From DASCNA01 sp036011305 (GTDB lineage: Bacteria > Verrucomicrobiota > Lentisphaeria > Victivallales > GWF2-38-69), in NCBI GenBank assembly GCA_036011305.1, contig DASCNA010000095.1, forward strand, positions 46,558 through 110,557: a stretch of DNA of 64,000 nt, read 5' to 3'. This document shows, piece after piece, positions 1 through 9,065 of this stretch. A program made the translations under genes and the position numbers. Every line of letters starts with the position of its first letter. The first letter of the stretch is position 1. Below the pieces are notes generated by a model, which saw only the letters and a list, made by a program, of their open reading frames with translations, was not told the DNA's origin and searched no databases.

Positions 1-13
1 TTATATTAAATAA

Positions 14-334
14 TTATTTAGCGATTTTTTCAATAACTCCACTGATAGAACCACGACTTACTTCTACTTTTACGTTATCAGCTATTTTTACTAAAGCAGT
101 TTTGTCTTTAATAGTTGAAACTGTGCCTATTAATCCACCTGCAGTAACAACTTTGTCTCCAGCTTTGATTTCATTAAGCATTTGTTGACGTTTTTTTGCT
201 TTTTTCTGCTGAGAGCGGAATAGCAAGAAATACATTACAATGATGATTAAAATAAAAGGTCCAAAACTAACAAGCATTCCCTGTAAGCCACCCTGTTTTG
301 CTGCAGCTGTTGCTAAATTTGCTAATATTTCCAT
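14..334 (-). CDS. yajC: Preprotein translocase auxiliary subunit YajC
   Basis: This 106-residue protein matches YajC, the small inner-membrane partner of the SecDF-YajC complex that assists Sec-dependent secretion. One membrane segment lies at about residues 22-42 (a run of Ile, Val, Met and Leu ending FLLFRSQQKKAKKRQ), followed by the family's basic stretch and a short cytoplasmic domain with the typical GDKVVTAGGLIGTV motif. Length is usual for the family. The start is supported by AGGGGA just upstream. It lies downstream of the S1 gene on the same strand, separated by a hairpin at 380-414. The window ends just past its stop, so secDF, the common next gene, cannot be seen. Identification is firm. 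Confidence 0.95.
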   Translation of the reverse strand: MEILANLATAAAKQGGLQGMLVSFGPFILIIIVMYFLLFRSQQKKAKKRQQMLNEIKAGDKVVTAGGLIGTVSTIKDKTALVKIADNVKVEVSRGSISGVIEKIAK

Positions 335-379
335 TTGAATATTCCCCTAATGTTTGTTTTTTAAATAAATGAAAGATTA

Positions 380-414
380 TTAATAATGAAGTGAAAAGTC
401 CACTTCATTATTAA
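380..414 (-). terminator. Hairpin between rpsA and yajC
   Basis: A perfect 14-bp inverted repeat (arms 380-393 and 401-414, 7-base loop) lies downstream of the S1 gene on the minus strand. The bases following it on that strand are T-rich but contain no clean U run, so it may be a weak terminator or a processing or attenuation site ahead of yajC. Confidence 0.5.
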
Positions 415-430
415 TTATATATATTTGATA

Positions 431-2188
431 TTATGCTTTAGTATCTAATTCGTCAAGTCCTGAATTTTCAAAAGCTTCACCCATATCAACTAAAGCTTCA
501 CCGGCTTTGAGTGCTTCAGCTACTTTTTCGCCTTCTTTAGTAAGATCTTCGTGTGAATAATCTTTTTGAGCTGCTTTAATACTAAGTCCAATTCTTCTGT
601 CATCTTTATCAATTTTGATGACACGAGCTTGAACATCCTGACCAATTTTTAATACATCTTTAACTTTGTCGATATGATTGTCACTAATTTGTGAAACGTG
701 AATCAGACCGTCAATTTTATGAGAAAGTTCTATGAATGCGCCGAAAGCAGTAATTTTTGTTACTTTACCTTCAACGATATCACCAATTTTGTAGAATGTA
801 TCTATATTTTTCCATGGGTCTTCTTCAAGTTGTTTCATTCCCAGAGAAATACGCTGCTGTTCAGGAGCAATTGCTAAAATAACGGCTTCTACTTCATCGC
901 CGTTTTTCAAAAGTTCAGCAGGATTGTTTATTTTACGAGTCCATGACATATCTGAAACATGAATCATACCATCTATATCGTTTTCAATTTCAATGAATGC
1001 GCCATAGCTGGTCATATTTCTAACTTTACCTTTGATTTTGCTTCCAACAGGATATTTTTCGGCTAAAACTTCCCATGGATTTGGTGTTGTCTGACGTAAA
1101 CCGAGGGAAATCTTCTTAGTATCAGGCTGCATATCAAGAACGATAGCTTCAACTTCGTCGCCTAAGTTAACTACTTCTGTAGCTCTGCTTATGCGTTTAG
1201 TCCATGACATTTCTGAAACATGAATTAGACCTTCAATTCCATTTTCTACTTCAACGAAAGCTCCATAAGGCATAATATTAACAACTTTACCTTTTACTTT
1301 ACTTCCAACAGGATATTTCTCAGCTACTGTTTCCCAAGGATTTTTAGTTTTTTGTTTAAGTCCGAGTGACACTCTTTCTTTATCATAATCAATATCAAGA
1401 ATCATTACATCAAGTTCCTGACCTACTTCCAGCATTTCTGAAGGATGAGATATTCTTCCCCATGACATGTCTGTAATATGAAGTAGTCCGTCAACTCCGC
1501 CCATATCAATAAATGCACCGAAATCTGTAATATTTTTGATAATACCTTTGTAGATTTCGCTTTTTTTCATTTCTTTTAATAGCGTAGAACGTTTATCAGC
1601 TCTATCTGCTTCAAGAAGTTCTCTTCTTGAAATGACAATATTTTTTCTTTCTTCATTGATCTTAACGATTTTAAAATCGTAAACAAGACCAATCAGATCA
1701 TCTAAGTTTCTTACAGGAACAATATCAATCTGTGAGCCAGGCAAGAATGATTCAACACCTTCAACATCTACAATAATACCGCCTTTAACGCGATGTTTCA
1801 TAGTACCTTTAACAATGCTGCCTTCATTGTAAGTAGAAGTAATTCTAGCCCAGTCTTTAAGAAATCTGGCTTTTTGTATACTTAAGACAGGTTGGTTTTT
1901 ATCATTTTCAATTTCTTCAAGTAGAACATCAAGTTTATCATTTATCTTTACAGTATCCCAGTCAGTGAATTCCTCTTTAGAAATAAAGCCTTCTGCTTTA
2001 CAGCCGATATCTACAAGTACTCCGTTATCTCTTTTTTCTGCTACTCTGCCCTGAATAATTGAACCGACAGTAAATCCGCTTGTGCTGCTACTGTCCATTA
2101 GAGATTCCATGGAAGGCATGTTTTCTAAGTCTAGGAAGGATGGTAAGTTTAATTCTTTGATTGTTTTGTTAGTTGGTTGAGTTGACAT
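431..2188 (-). CDS. rpsA: 30S ribosomal protein S1, six S1 domains
   Basis: This 585-residue protein binds mRNA on the 30S subunit and helps initiation. Six S1 (OB-fold) repeats follow one another, starting at about residues 41, 122, 210, 297, 383 and 470. Repeats 3 to 6 carry the canonical G-AF-(I/V)-(E/D)...G-L-H(V/I)S/T-(D/E)MSW pattern, whereas repeats 1 and 2 are the divergent ribosome-binding type. Six repeats and this length are typical of Gram-negative S1. Only a weak ribosome site precedes the start, which is common for rpsA. It is downstream of an EF-G-like gene but separated from it by a terminator at 2238-2269, so it probably has its own promoter in that gap. Confidence 0.95.
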   Translation of the reverse strand: MSTQPTNKTIKELNLPSFLDLENMPSMESLMDSSSTSGFTVGSIIQGRVAEKRDNGVLVDIGCKAEGFISKEEFTDWDTVKINDKLDVLLEEIENDKNQPVLSIQKARFLKDWARITSTYNEGSIVKGTMKHRVKGGIIVDVEGVESFLPGSQIDIVPVRNLDDLIGLVYDFKIVKINEERKNIVISRRELLEADRADKRSTLLKEMKKSEIYKGIIKNITDFGAFIDMGGVDGLLHITDMSWGRISHPSEMLEVGQELDVMILDIDYDKERVSLGLKQKTKNPWETVAEKYPVGSKVKGKVVNIMPYGAFVEVENGIEGLIHVSEMSWTKRISRATEVVNLGDEVEAIVLDMQPDTKKISLGLRQTTPNPWEVLAEKYPVGSKIKGKVRNMTSYGAFIEIENDIDGMIHVSDMSWTRKINNPAELLKNGDEVEAVILAIAPEQQRISLGMKQLEEDPWKNIDTFYKIGDIVEGKVTKITAFGAFIELSHKIDGLIHVSQISDNHIDKVKDVLKIGQDVQARVIKIDKDDRRIGLSIKAAQKDYSHEDLTKEGEKVAEALKAGEALVDMGEAFENSGLDELDTKA

Positions 2189-2237
2189 TTTTAATTAGTT
2201 TCCGTTTGATTTGTTGTTACTTTAATTGTTTATGTTA

Positions 2238-2269
2238 ATAAAAATTGACTCCTTACGTTCCAAGGAGTC
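2238..2269 (-). terminator. Rho-independent terminator after the EF-G-like gene
   Basis: An 8-bp perfect stem (2247-2254 with 2262-2269, loop of 7) is followed on the minus strand by AATTTTTATT. It sits about 65 bases past the stop of the EF-G-like gene and before rpsA, so it separates the two translation genes. Confidence 0.75.
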
Positions 2270-2333
2270 ATAAATAAATTATCTAAAGTATTAATTTTTT
2301 GTGAAATTTCAAATAACAATATAAAAATACTGT

Positions 2334-4346
2334 CTATTTGGTTGCTTCTTCAAGTTCTTTTTTGTGGTTTTTAATTATCTCTTTAGCAACATTTGAAGGA
2401 ACCATTTCATATCTTGAAAATTTCATATCCACAGAACCGTTACCCTGTGTAATACTTCTTACTTCCGTAGCATATCTTGAAAGTTCAGATAAAGGAACAT
2501 CTGCTTTCACTACCTGCATACCTTCTTCTACACCCATGCCGAGGATTCTACCTCTTTTCTGATTTAAGTCACCACTGATATCGCCCATATACTGATCAGG
2601 AATAGTGATTTTTAATGCCTGAATAGGTTCAAGTAGAATAGGTTTAGATTTTTCTACTGCATCACGGAATGCTGCTCTTGAAGCAATTTTGAATGCCATT
2701 TCTGAAGAGTCAACATCATGAAATTTTCCATCATATACAGTAACTGTAATATTTTCAACATTACATCCAGCTAAAGGTCCATCGACCATTGCTTCCAGAA
2801 CGCCTTTTTCTACAGCAGGAATATAATTTTTAGGAATATTTCCGCCGACAACAGCATTTTTGAATTCATATCCTTCAGTGTTTGGCTCTACTCTTAAGTA
2901 AACTTCAGCAAATTGTCCGTGTCCACCTGTCTGTTTTTTGTGTCTGTAATGTCCTTCTCCATTTGATGTAATTGTTTCTCTGTAAGGTATTCTTGGACTG
3001 TCGGTGTTTACTTCAACTTTACTATCTTCCTTCAATTTTTTAATTACCAATGATAGATGTTGATCGCCCATTCCAGAAAGAAGCATTTCATGTGTTTCAG
3101 GATGTCTTTCAAGTTTAACTGTTGGATCACTTGCTGATATTTTATTTAAACCTGTACCAATTTTATCTTCTTCACCGCTTTTTGCTGCAGTGATTGCATA
3201 TGACATAATAGGACAAGGGAACACCATAGGAGCTAGTTCCGGAGCTTTACTGGAAGTAGCAAGTGTATTATCTAAAGAAGTAGATTTTAATTTAACCATG
3301 GCACCGATTGTGCCAGGGACAGCTTCTGTTAATTTATCCTGATTTTTTCCATTTAGCAGAAGTATGCTTCCAAAACGTTCTTTAGTATTTTTTGTAACAT
3401 TGAATATTTCAGAATCTGATTTAAATGTTCCGTTATATACTCTGAAGAAAACTAACTGGCCTAAGAACGGGTCAGTTATTGATTTGAAAACTTTAGCTAG
3501 TCCTGTACCTGTTTCTGATACTTCAATTTTACTTCCGTCTTCTGTAGGAACCTTCCTAGATAAAGGAGTTGGAAAAAGGTTGACAATACTATTCATTAAT
3601 TCCTCAATTCCCAAATCTTTTTCTACACTTCCAAAAAATACAGGAACCAATGAACCTTCCTGAATAGCTTTTGTCAGTCCTTCTGATTTTTCTTCTTCTG
3701 TAAGTTTTTCTCCATCTAAATAACGCATCATCAGTTCTTCGTTAGATTCAGCTACTGTATCCATGATCTGTTCACAGTATTCTTCTGCGTCTTCAGGTAC
3801 ATCATCATCACGAAGAATATTTACTACTTTACTAAAATTTGCTGCATCTGCATTTGGAACAGTAATAGGAATACAAATTGTTTTTCCATAAGTTTCGCGT
3901 ATTTGTTTAACAACTTTATGATAATCTGCTGTTTCTTTGTCCATTCCGTTAACAAAAAAAGCTCTTGGAACATTATTTTTCTTTGCTATTTTCCAGGCTC
4001 TAGCACTGCCAACAAGTAATCCGTCTACTGCATCTACAACAATAAGTGCCATATCTGAATTTGAAATTGCAGCTATTGGCTCTGCTACAAATTCTCCATA
4101 TCCAGGAGTATCAGTGAAATAAAAATTATGCTTTTTCCATTCACAGTTTAAAGCTGTTGCATAAATACTGCTCTGCTTTGCCTGTTCTTCTGGTGTATAG
4201 TCAGACACACTGTTCCCCGCAGTAGTTTTTCCCAACCTATCTACTTTGCCTGCTTTAAAAAGGATCAAATCTGAAAGAGATGTTTTTCCTGAATTTAAAT
4301 GGCCAGCGATTGAGAAGTTTCTAACATTATTTGCCGAAATTTTCAT
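2334..4346 (-). CDS. Elongation factor G-like GTPase (EF-G paralogue)
   Basis: This 670-residue translational GTPase has the EF-G layout: GTPase domain, domain II, and the C-terminal domains III-V (motif KKQTGGHGQFAEV in domain IV). It is shorter than the usual ~700 residues and its GTPase motifs differ from classical FusA. The P-loop is GHLNSGKT (15-22), the G3 motif is DTPGY (79-83) with Tyr where FusA has the catalytic His, and the G4 motif is NGMD (133-136), lacking the Lys of NKxD. DTPGY is, as I recall, typical of the EF-G-like (FusA2) paralogue family, whose role is poorly settled. A GGAG precedes the start. The housekeeping fusA is not in the window. Confidence 0.88.
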   Translation of the reverse strand: MKISANNVRNFSIAGHLNSGKTSLSDLILFKAGKVDRLGKTTAGNSVSDYTPEEQAKQSSIYATALNCEWKKHNFYFTDTPGYGEFVAEPIAAISNSDMALIVVDAVDGLLVGSARAWKIAKKNNVPRAFFVNGMDKETADYHKVVKQIRETYGKTICIPITVPNADAANFSKVVNILRDDDVPEDAEEYCEQIMDTVAESNEELMMRYLDGEKLTEEEKSEGLTKAIQEGSLVPVFFGSVEKDLGIEELMNSIVNLFPTPLSRKVPTEDGSKIEVSETGTGLAKVFKSITDPFLGQLVFFRVYNGTFKSDSEIFNVTKNTKERFGSILLLNGKNQDKLTEAVPGTIGAMVKLKSTSLDNTLATSSKAPELAPMVFPCPIMSYAITAAKSGEEDKIGTGLNKISASDPTVKLERHPETHEMLLSGMGDQHLSLVIKKLKEDSKVEVNTDSPRIPYRETITSNGEGHYRHKKQTGGHGQFAEVYLRVEPNTEGYEFKNAVVGGNIPKNYIPAVEKGVLEAMVDGPLAGCNVENITVTVYDGKFHDVDSSEMAFKIASRAAFRDAVEKSKPILLEPIQALKITIPDQYMGDISGDLNQKRGRILGMGVEEGMQVVKADVPLSELSRYATEVRSITQGNGSVDMKFSRYEMVPSNVAKEIIKNHKKELEEATK

Positions 4347-4479
4347 AATTATTATGATCTCCGATATTTTATTTTAATTGTGTTAATATAAAAAATTAAT
4401 TTTATCTACATTTAAAGACGATAAGTATAATATTGTTTTTTATGTATTACAAAAGTGAAAAATAATATTTTAATGAATA

Positions 4480-5025
4480 TTAGAAAAAATCACTGTCACT
4501 CAACTTCTTAAACGATGGATGAGATAGATCTCTTTTTGATAATATAGGATCTGATATTGGCCAGTTAATATTAATTTCCGGATCATCCCATAAAAATCCG
4601 CGTTCATCTTTAGGTGAATAATATTCATCACACTTATATAAGAATTCAGCATAATCACTTAAAACACAAAAACCATGAGCAAAACCTCTGGGTATAAAAA
4701 CCTGTTTTTTGTTTTCAGCTGTTATAATAAAACTTTCCCATTGTCCAAAAGTAGGAGATTTTTTTCTTACATCAACAACTACATCAAATACTTCACCCAA
4801 GGTTGCACGAATAAGTTTTGACTGTCCAGGATTTAACTGGTAGTGAAGTCCTCTCAATGTTCCTTTAGTTGATGCAGAATGGTTGTCCTGAACAAACTCT
4901 GCCCCAATACCGATGTCTTCATATTTCTTCCTGTTATAACTTTCTAAAAAAAAACCGCGATTGTCATCGAACACAGTAGGTTCAATTACCAAAATTCCAT
5001 CAAGTTTACAAGTACTTACTTTCAT
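4480..5025 (-). CDS. rfbC: dTDP-4-dehydrorhamnose 3,5-epimerase
   Basis: A cupin-fold epimerase of about 181 residues (family usual ~180) that converts dTDP-4-keto-6-deoxyglucose to dTDP-4-keto-L-rhamnose for surface polysaccharide. Visible family marks are DNRGFFLESYN near the start, the substrate-binding QDNHS motif, and the catalytic GTLRGLHYQ segment with its His. IPRGFAHGFCVLS and YKCDEYYSPKDERG follow. The ATG at 5025 is preferred over an adjacent in-frame TTG at 5028; an AGGG lies about ten bases upstream. The other rml genes are absent, so this is a stray member of the pathway. It is divergent from the pan operon. Confidence 0.93.
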   Translation of the reverse strand: MKVSTCKLDGILVIEPTVFDDNRGFFLESYNRKKYEDIGIGAEFVQDNHSASTKGTLRGLHYQLNPGQSKLIRATLGEVFDVVVDVRKKSPTFGQWESFIITAENKKQVFIPRGFAHGFCVLSDYAEFLYKCDEYYSPKDERGFLWDDPEININWPISDPILSKRDLSHPSFKKLSDSDFF

Positions 5026-5146
5026 CAACGATTAACCCTGAATTTACTTTAAATATTTTAACAAGTTGAATAGAATATAAATGGCAAAAAAATATATTTC
5101 CATTAAAATTTGGGAAATAATTAAATTGAAGTTACCTGAACTGAAT

Positions 5147-5187
5147 TAATCTTTCTGTGAATTAAACTAAAGATTACTTTTTATTTC
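5147..5187 (+). terminator. Terminator-like hairpin upstream of panB
   Basis: TAATCTTT at 5147-5154 pairs perfectly with AAAGATTA at 5169-5176 and is followed by CTTTTTATTTC. No plus-strand gene lies before it in the window, so it is either an attenuator in the panB leader (if transcription starts between rfbC and 5147) or a fortuitous structure. A TATAAT at 5206-5211 could instead be a -10 element downstream of it. Confidence 0.4.
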
Positions 5188-5259
5188 GTCATAATTAGTT
5201 TAAATTATAATTTTTATTGTTAAATATTCATACTTATTAAATAAATAATTTCAGAGGAT

Positions 5260-6048
5260 ATGATGAAATTAAAAGATTTTAAATTAAAAAAAGCTAACAA
5301 AGAAAAAATTTCACTCATAACATGTTATGATTATAGCTTTGCTGAAATAATCAATGATACAGATATCGATTGTGTGTTAGTAGGTGATAGCGGTTCTATG
5401 GTAATGCATGGTTACCCTACAACAGTTCACGCTACAACTGAAATGATGGCTGATATGATAAGAGCTGTGGCTAAGGGCGCCGCGGATAAATTTATAATTG
5501 GAGATATGCCTTTTCTTTCTTACCGCAGTGGCTTAGACAAAACTATGGATTGTGTTGACAGTCTGATGAAAGCCGGAGCAAATGCTGTAAAACTTGAAGG
5601 AGTTGAAGGTAACAAGGAATTAATTAGACATATTATTGAATCCGGTGTGCCTGTTATGGGACATATAGGACTTACACCTCAATCCGTAAATGCTTTTGGC
5701 GGATATGTTGTTCAGGGCCGTGACCAGGAAAATGCTGATAGGCTTATTGAGGAAATTAAACTTCTTGAGGAATTAGGCTGCTTTGGTGTTGTACTGGAGT
5801 GTATTCCTGCTGACCTAGCTGAAAAAATGTCTAAAGCTGTTAAAATACCTACAATTGGGATTGGAGCCGGTTTTAACACAGACGGTCAGGTGTTGGTTTT
5901 ACATGACATGCTGGGAATGAAGAAAGATTTAAATATGAAATTTCTCAGAAAATATTTGAATTTATATGATGAAGTAAAATCTGCTATCAATAAATATAAT
6001 AAAGATGTAAAAGACGTTACTTTTCCAAATAAAAATGAATGTTTCTGA
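5260..6048 (+). CDS. panB: 3-methyl-2-oxobutanoate hydroxymethyltransferase
   Basis: Ketopantoate hydroxymethyltransferase, the first committed enzyme of pantothenate (coenzyme A precursor) synthesis. It transfers a hydroxymethyl group from methylenetetrahydrofolate to 2-oxoisovalerate. At 262 residues it is of normal size. Seen motifs are ITCYDYSFA, the Mg-binding VLVGDSGSMVMHG, GDMPFLSY, AVKLEGVEG, GHIGLTPQS and the late TIGIGAG with LVLHDMLGM. GAGG lies just before the start, which has two consecutive ATG codons. It is the first gene of panBCD and ends in TGA, confirming TGA as a stop in this genome. Confidence 0.96.
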   Translation: MMKLKDFKLKKANKEKISLITCYDYSFAEIINDTDIDCVLVGDSGSMVMHGYPTTVHATTEMMADMIRAVAKGAADKFIIGDMPFLSYRSGLDKTMDCVDSLMKAGANAVKLEGVEGNKELIRHIIESGVPVMGHIGLTPQSVNAFGGYVVQGRDQENADRLIEEIKLLEELGCFGVVLECIPADLAEKMSKAVKIPTIGIGAGFNTDGQVLVLHDMLGMKKDLNMKFLRKYLNLYDEVKSAINKYNKDVKDVTFPNKNECF

Positions 6049-6049
6049 T

Positions 6050-6826
6050 ATGAAGATTAGAATTTTTGAAGATATCCCAGAGTGGACCAATTTTAGAAAA
6101 TCAATTTCCAGTTCTAAATCTTTAGGTGTTGTGATGACTATGGGGGCACTTCACAGGGGACATCGCACTTTAATTGAACGTAGCAAGAAAGAGAATGATT
6201 TAACTGTTGTTACTATCTACCTTAACCCAACTCAGTTTAATAATGAAAATGACCTTGATAACTATCCTTCTACATGGGATGATGATGTAAAAGTATTGGA
6301 ATGCTTAGATGTAGATTTTTTATTGGCTCCTAGATATGATCAGATATATCAGGATGATTATAGGTATGTTGTCACTGAGAATGATTTCAGTAAAATTTTA
6401 TGCGGAGGCGCAAGGCCCGGGCATTTTGACGGTGTATTGACTGTTGTTATGAAGCTTTTAAACATAACTAAAGCAGATAGGGCTTATTTTGGAGAAAAAG
6501 ATTATCAGCAGTTTCATCTTATAAAAGGAATGCGGGATGCTTTTTTTATTGATACTGAGATTATTCCCTGTGCTATAGCTCGGGAAAAAGATAACTTGGC
6601 TTTGAGCTCGAGGAATAAACTTTTGACTGCAGGAGGTAGAAAATTAGCTGCTTTTTATGCTAAAGCTATAAGAGAAAATACTGAAATTGATAAAATAAAA
6701 TTAAAACTTGAAAATAATAATATAAAAGTTGATTATCTGGAAGAAAGATATGGTCGTCGTTTTGCTGCAGTATTCATAGATGACGTAAGGTTAATTGATA
6801 ATTTTGATTTGAAGGAGTTAGAATAA
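6050..6826 (+). CDS. panC: Pantoate--beta-alanine ligase
   Basis: Pantothenate synthetase joins pantoate and beta-alanine using ATP, with a pantoyl-adenylate intermediate. The nucleotidyltransferase signature MGALHRGH is near residue 30, followed by NPTQFNN, GHFDGVLTVV, FGEKDYQQ and ALSSRN (KMSKS-like loop). An upstream in-frame ATG at 6035 would overlap panB by 14 bases. The ATG at 6050, one base after the panB TGA, gives the family's usual spacing to MGALH and is preferred. At about 258 residues it is slightly shorter than most homologues because the C-terminal domain is trimmed. Translation is probably coupled to panB. Confidence 0.95.
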   Translation: MKIRIFEDIPEWTNFRKSISSSKSLGVVMTMGALHRGHRTLIERSKKENDLTVVTIYLNPTQFNNENDLDNYPSTWDDDVKVLECLDVDFLLAPRYDQIYQDDYRYVVTENDFSKILCGGARPGHFDGVLTVVMKLLNITKADRAYFGEKDYQQFHLIKGMRDAFFIDTEIIPCAIAREKDNLALSSRNKLLTAGGRKLAAFYAKAIRENTEIDKIKLKLENNNIKVDYLEERYGRRFAAVFIDDVRLIDNFDLKELE

Positions 6827-6827
6827 G

Positions 6828-7196
6828 ATGGAAAGAACAATGTTAAAATCTAAAATACATATGGCTACAGTTACTGAGGCCAATTTAGAATATTTTGGTT
6901 CCATAAGCATTGGACCTGACATGAGAGCAAAAGCTGATATGATACCGTTTGAAAAAGTAGATATTTATAACTGTAATAACGGACAGAGATTTTCAACTTA
7001 TGTGATTGAAACAGACAAGGAAGGTGAAATCTGTTTAAACGGCGCAGCTGCCAGACTTGTTGAAAAAGGTGATAAAGTTATTATCGCTTCTTATGCACAA
7101 TACGGAGAAAGAGAAGCTTCTGAATTAAAACCTTATCTTGTTTTTGTTGATGATAAAAACAGTGTCAAAGAAGTAAGACGAGAAGTACCTAAATAA
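6828..7196 (+). CDS. panD: Aspartate 1-decarboxylase
   Basis: This 122-residue pyruvoyl enzyme makes beta-alanine for PanC. The self-processing site Gly24-Ser25 (YFGSISIG) is intact, so the precursor should cleave between them to give the pyruvoyl group on the alpha chain. The start LKSKIHMATVTEANLEYFGS follows the family closely; the residue after KIH is Met rather than the common Arg or Gly. GGAG near the end of panC serves as the ribosome site, and the ATG lies one base after the panC stop, so panB-panC-panD form one tight operon. Confidence 0.96.
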   Translation: MERTMLKSKIHMATVTEANLEYFGSISIGPDMRAKADMIPFEKVDIYNCNNGQRFSTYVIETDKEGEICLNGAAARLVEKGDKVIIASYAQYGEREASELKPYLVFVDDKNSVKEVRREVPK

Positions 7197-7221
7197 TATT
7201 TACTGAATATATAACATAGAC

Positions 7222-7262
7222 AATAATTAGTATTTCTCTTCTATAAGTAAATACTAATTATT
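7222..7262. terminator. Hairpin between panD and the convergent PAS gene
   Basis: A perfect 14-bp inverted repeat (7222-7235 with 7249-7262) overlaps the last codons of the minus-strand PAS gene and lies 26 bases after panD. It is AT-rich and has no distinct U run on either side; it may be a weak shared terminator. Confidence 0.45.
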
Positions 7263-9065
7263 ATTTGTGATATCTTTATAAACAGAGAGATAGTATTTTT
7301 TATTAATTAATGTTTTTTTTGAAAATTTGGCTTTTATTGTTCGAACTTCGCCATCGGGTCTGATAATTCTGAATTTTCTTTTGGAGGGGTAGGAGTTATC
7401 TTTATAATATTTAGCCTGTTTGGGTCTGTCTTCAGGATGAACACAATGATTTAACCAAAACTCCGTTCCGCCTTCATAAAGTTTTTTTTCTGGGTAACCT
7501 AACATCTCAACTGCGGCCTGATTAAGAAAGTAAATATCTTTTCCCTTCAAGGCCGTAATAATGAACCCGTCAGATATTGAATTCAAGCAGAGTTCCAGGA
7601 GTTCTTTCATATCTTCTTTTTTCTTTTTTTCTGTAACATCTTTACTGATTGTCAGTGTATATTCGGTTCCCAGGAATACTTTTTTTCGTCTAGTTGATTC
7701 TATCCAAACAATTTTGCCATCAGGTTTTATAACTCTGTACTCATCATGTTCAGGCCATGTTCTTGAAATCAGGTATGTTTTTTCTCTTTCTCTATCATCT
7801 GGATGAATATAGTTAAGCCATAATTCAATTCCTGATTTATAAAATTCTTCAGCAGTAAAACCGAAAATTTTATCTGTAGAGTTGTTAGAATATCTGGTAA
7901 TATCCTTTTTAGATTTTTTATCAAAGCTGCTTAAAGTCAAAGCTGATTCCATCGCATCAACATTTAAACGGAGCAGTTCACTTATTTCTTCACTTTTTCT
8001 CTTTTCTGTAATATCCCTGATTACTGAACACATAAATTCTTTATTTAACAGATGTTGAAATTCACATGTTGCCTCTATCAGACGTATGGAGCCGTCAGGC
8101 CTTATTATTCTGTATTCTCTTCGATCCGGCCAGAATTTGTTCCTATAATATTGGGTCTGTTCATCACGGTCATCAGGATGGACACAATTTTTTAACCAGA
8201 AATCCACTCCGCCTTTTTTATATTTTTCAGAAGATACGCCAGTTATTTGTTCTATCACTTCACTTACAAAAAAATATGAATTCTTTTCTATATCTCGAAT
8301 ACAGTATGCATCTGATACAGAGCTTAATGACAGTTCCAGCATTTCTCTTATTTCTTCAGTACGTTTTCTTTCAGTTATATCTACAAAAAAACCTGTCAAT
8401 CCGGCTATTTTTCCCTCTGAATCAAATATCGGATATTTTGAAATCAATCCCCATTTTTTTTTTCTAGTTCCAGGTATTGTCCCCTCAAAATCTACAAGAG
8501 GTTTGCCTGTTAATATTACATGTCTATCCTGCTTTTCATTAGTTCTGGCTTCATTATGACTGAAAAAATCATAATCATTGCGGTTTAACACGTGATCTTC
8601 TGTAAATTGAGATGATGTATCTTTAAGAAATTGGTGATTTACTGTAATATATTTCAGGCTGGTGTCTTTAACATAAAACATAAATTTCATAGATGTCATT
8701 ATGGCTTTAATTATTGTTGTTGTCTGATTATATTTTTCAAACATTTCTTCAAGTTTTGTGACAAACACTTTTTGAATGGCTTCCTGAGAGAAATCATCTT
8801 TACCTGAAAAAGCACGCCATGAATATGTCAAATCACTGATTTTACCTTCAGATAAAGGATATTCAGGTTCCAGATCGGATATTTCGTTAACTGAAACATT
8901 CAGAATTTCAGCTAAAATTCTTGTTTTGCTTTCATTTGGTTTAGTTTTATTTTTTTCCCATGACCATACTGTACTTCTATTAACACCAACTTTTTTAGCA
9001 GCAAAAGTCATGTTGATTTTTTTCTTCAATCGAAGTGATTTGAATTTTTCTGAATAAAACTCCAT
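7254..9065 (-). CDS. XRE-type HTH protein with four PAS domains
   Basis: A 603-residue protein. Residues about 8-62 form an XRE/Cro helix-turn-helix (NMTFAAKKVGVNRSTVWSWEKNK). After that come four PAS/PAC units at about 105-235, 240-355, 365-480 and 485-600. Units 2-4 each carry the PAS_3-type pattern HPDDR/HPEDR...YR(I/V)I(R/K)PDG, followed by DITE-like ends. No kinase, GGDEF or other output domain follows, so the likely output is DNA binding by the N-terminal HTH: a one-component sensor-regulator. PAS ligands cannot be told from the sequence; no heme-binding motif was recognised. It is divergent from the transcarboxylase pair starting at 9344 and could regulate it. Cytoplasmic; no membrane segment seen. 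Confidence 0.82.
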   Translation of the reverse strand: MEFYSEKFKSLRLKKKINMTFAAKKVGVNRSTVWSWEKNKTKPNESKTRILAEILNVSVNEISDLEPEYPLSEGKISDLTYSWRAFSGKDDFSQEAIQKVFVTKLEEMFEKYNQTTTIIKAIMTSMKFMFYVKDTSLKYITVNHQFLKDTSSQFTEDHVLNRNDYDFFSHNEARTNEKQDRHVILTGKPLVDFEGTIPGTRKKKWGLISKYPIFDSEGKIAGLTGFFVDITERKRTEEIREMLELSLSSVSDAYCIRDIEKNSYFFVSEVIEQITGVSSEKYKKGGVDFWLKNCVHPDDRDEQTQYYRNKFWPDRREYRIIRPDGSIRLIEATCEFQHLLNKEFMCSVIRDITEKRKSEEISELLRLNVDAMESALTLSSFDKKSKKDITRYSNNSTDKIFGFTAEEFYKSGIELWLNYIHPDDREREKTYLISRTWPEHDEYRVIKPDGKIVWIESTRRKKVFLGTEYTLTISKDVTEKKKKEDMKELLELCLNSISDGFIITALKGKDIYFLNQAAVEMLGYPEKKLYEGGTEFWLNHCVHPEDRPKQAKYYKDNSYPSKRKFRIIRPDGEVRTIKAKFSKKTLINKKYYLSVYKDITNNN

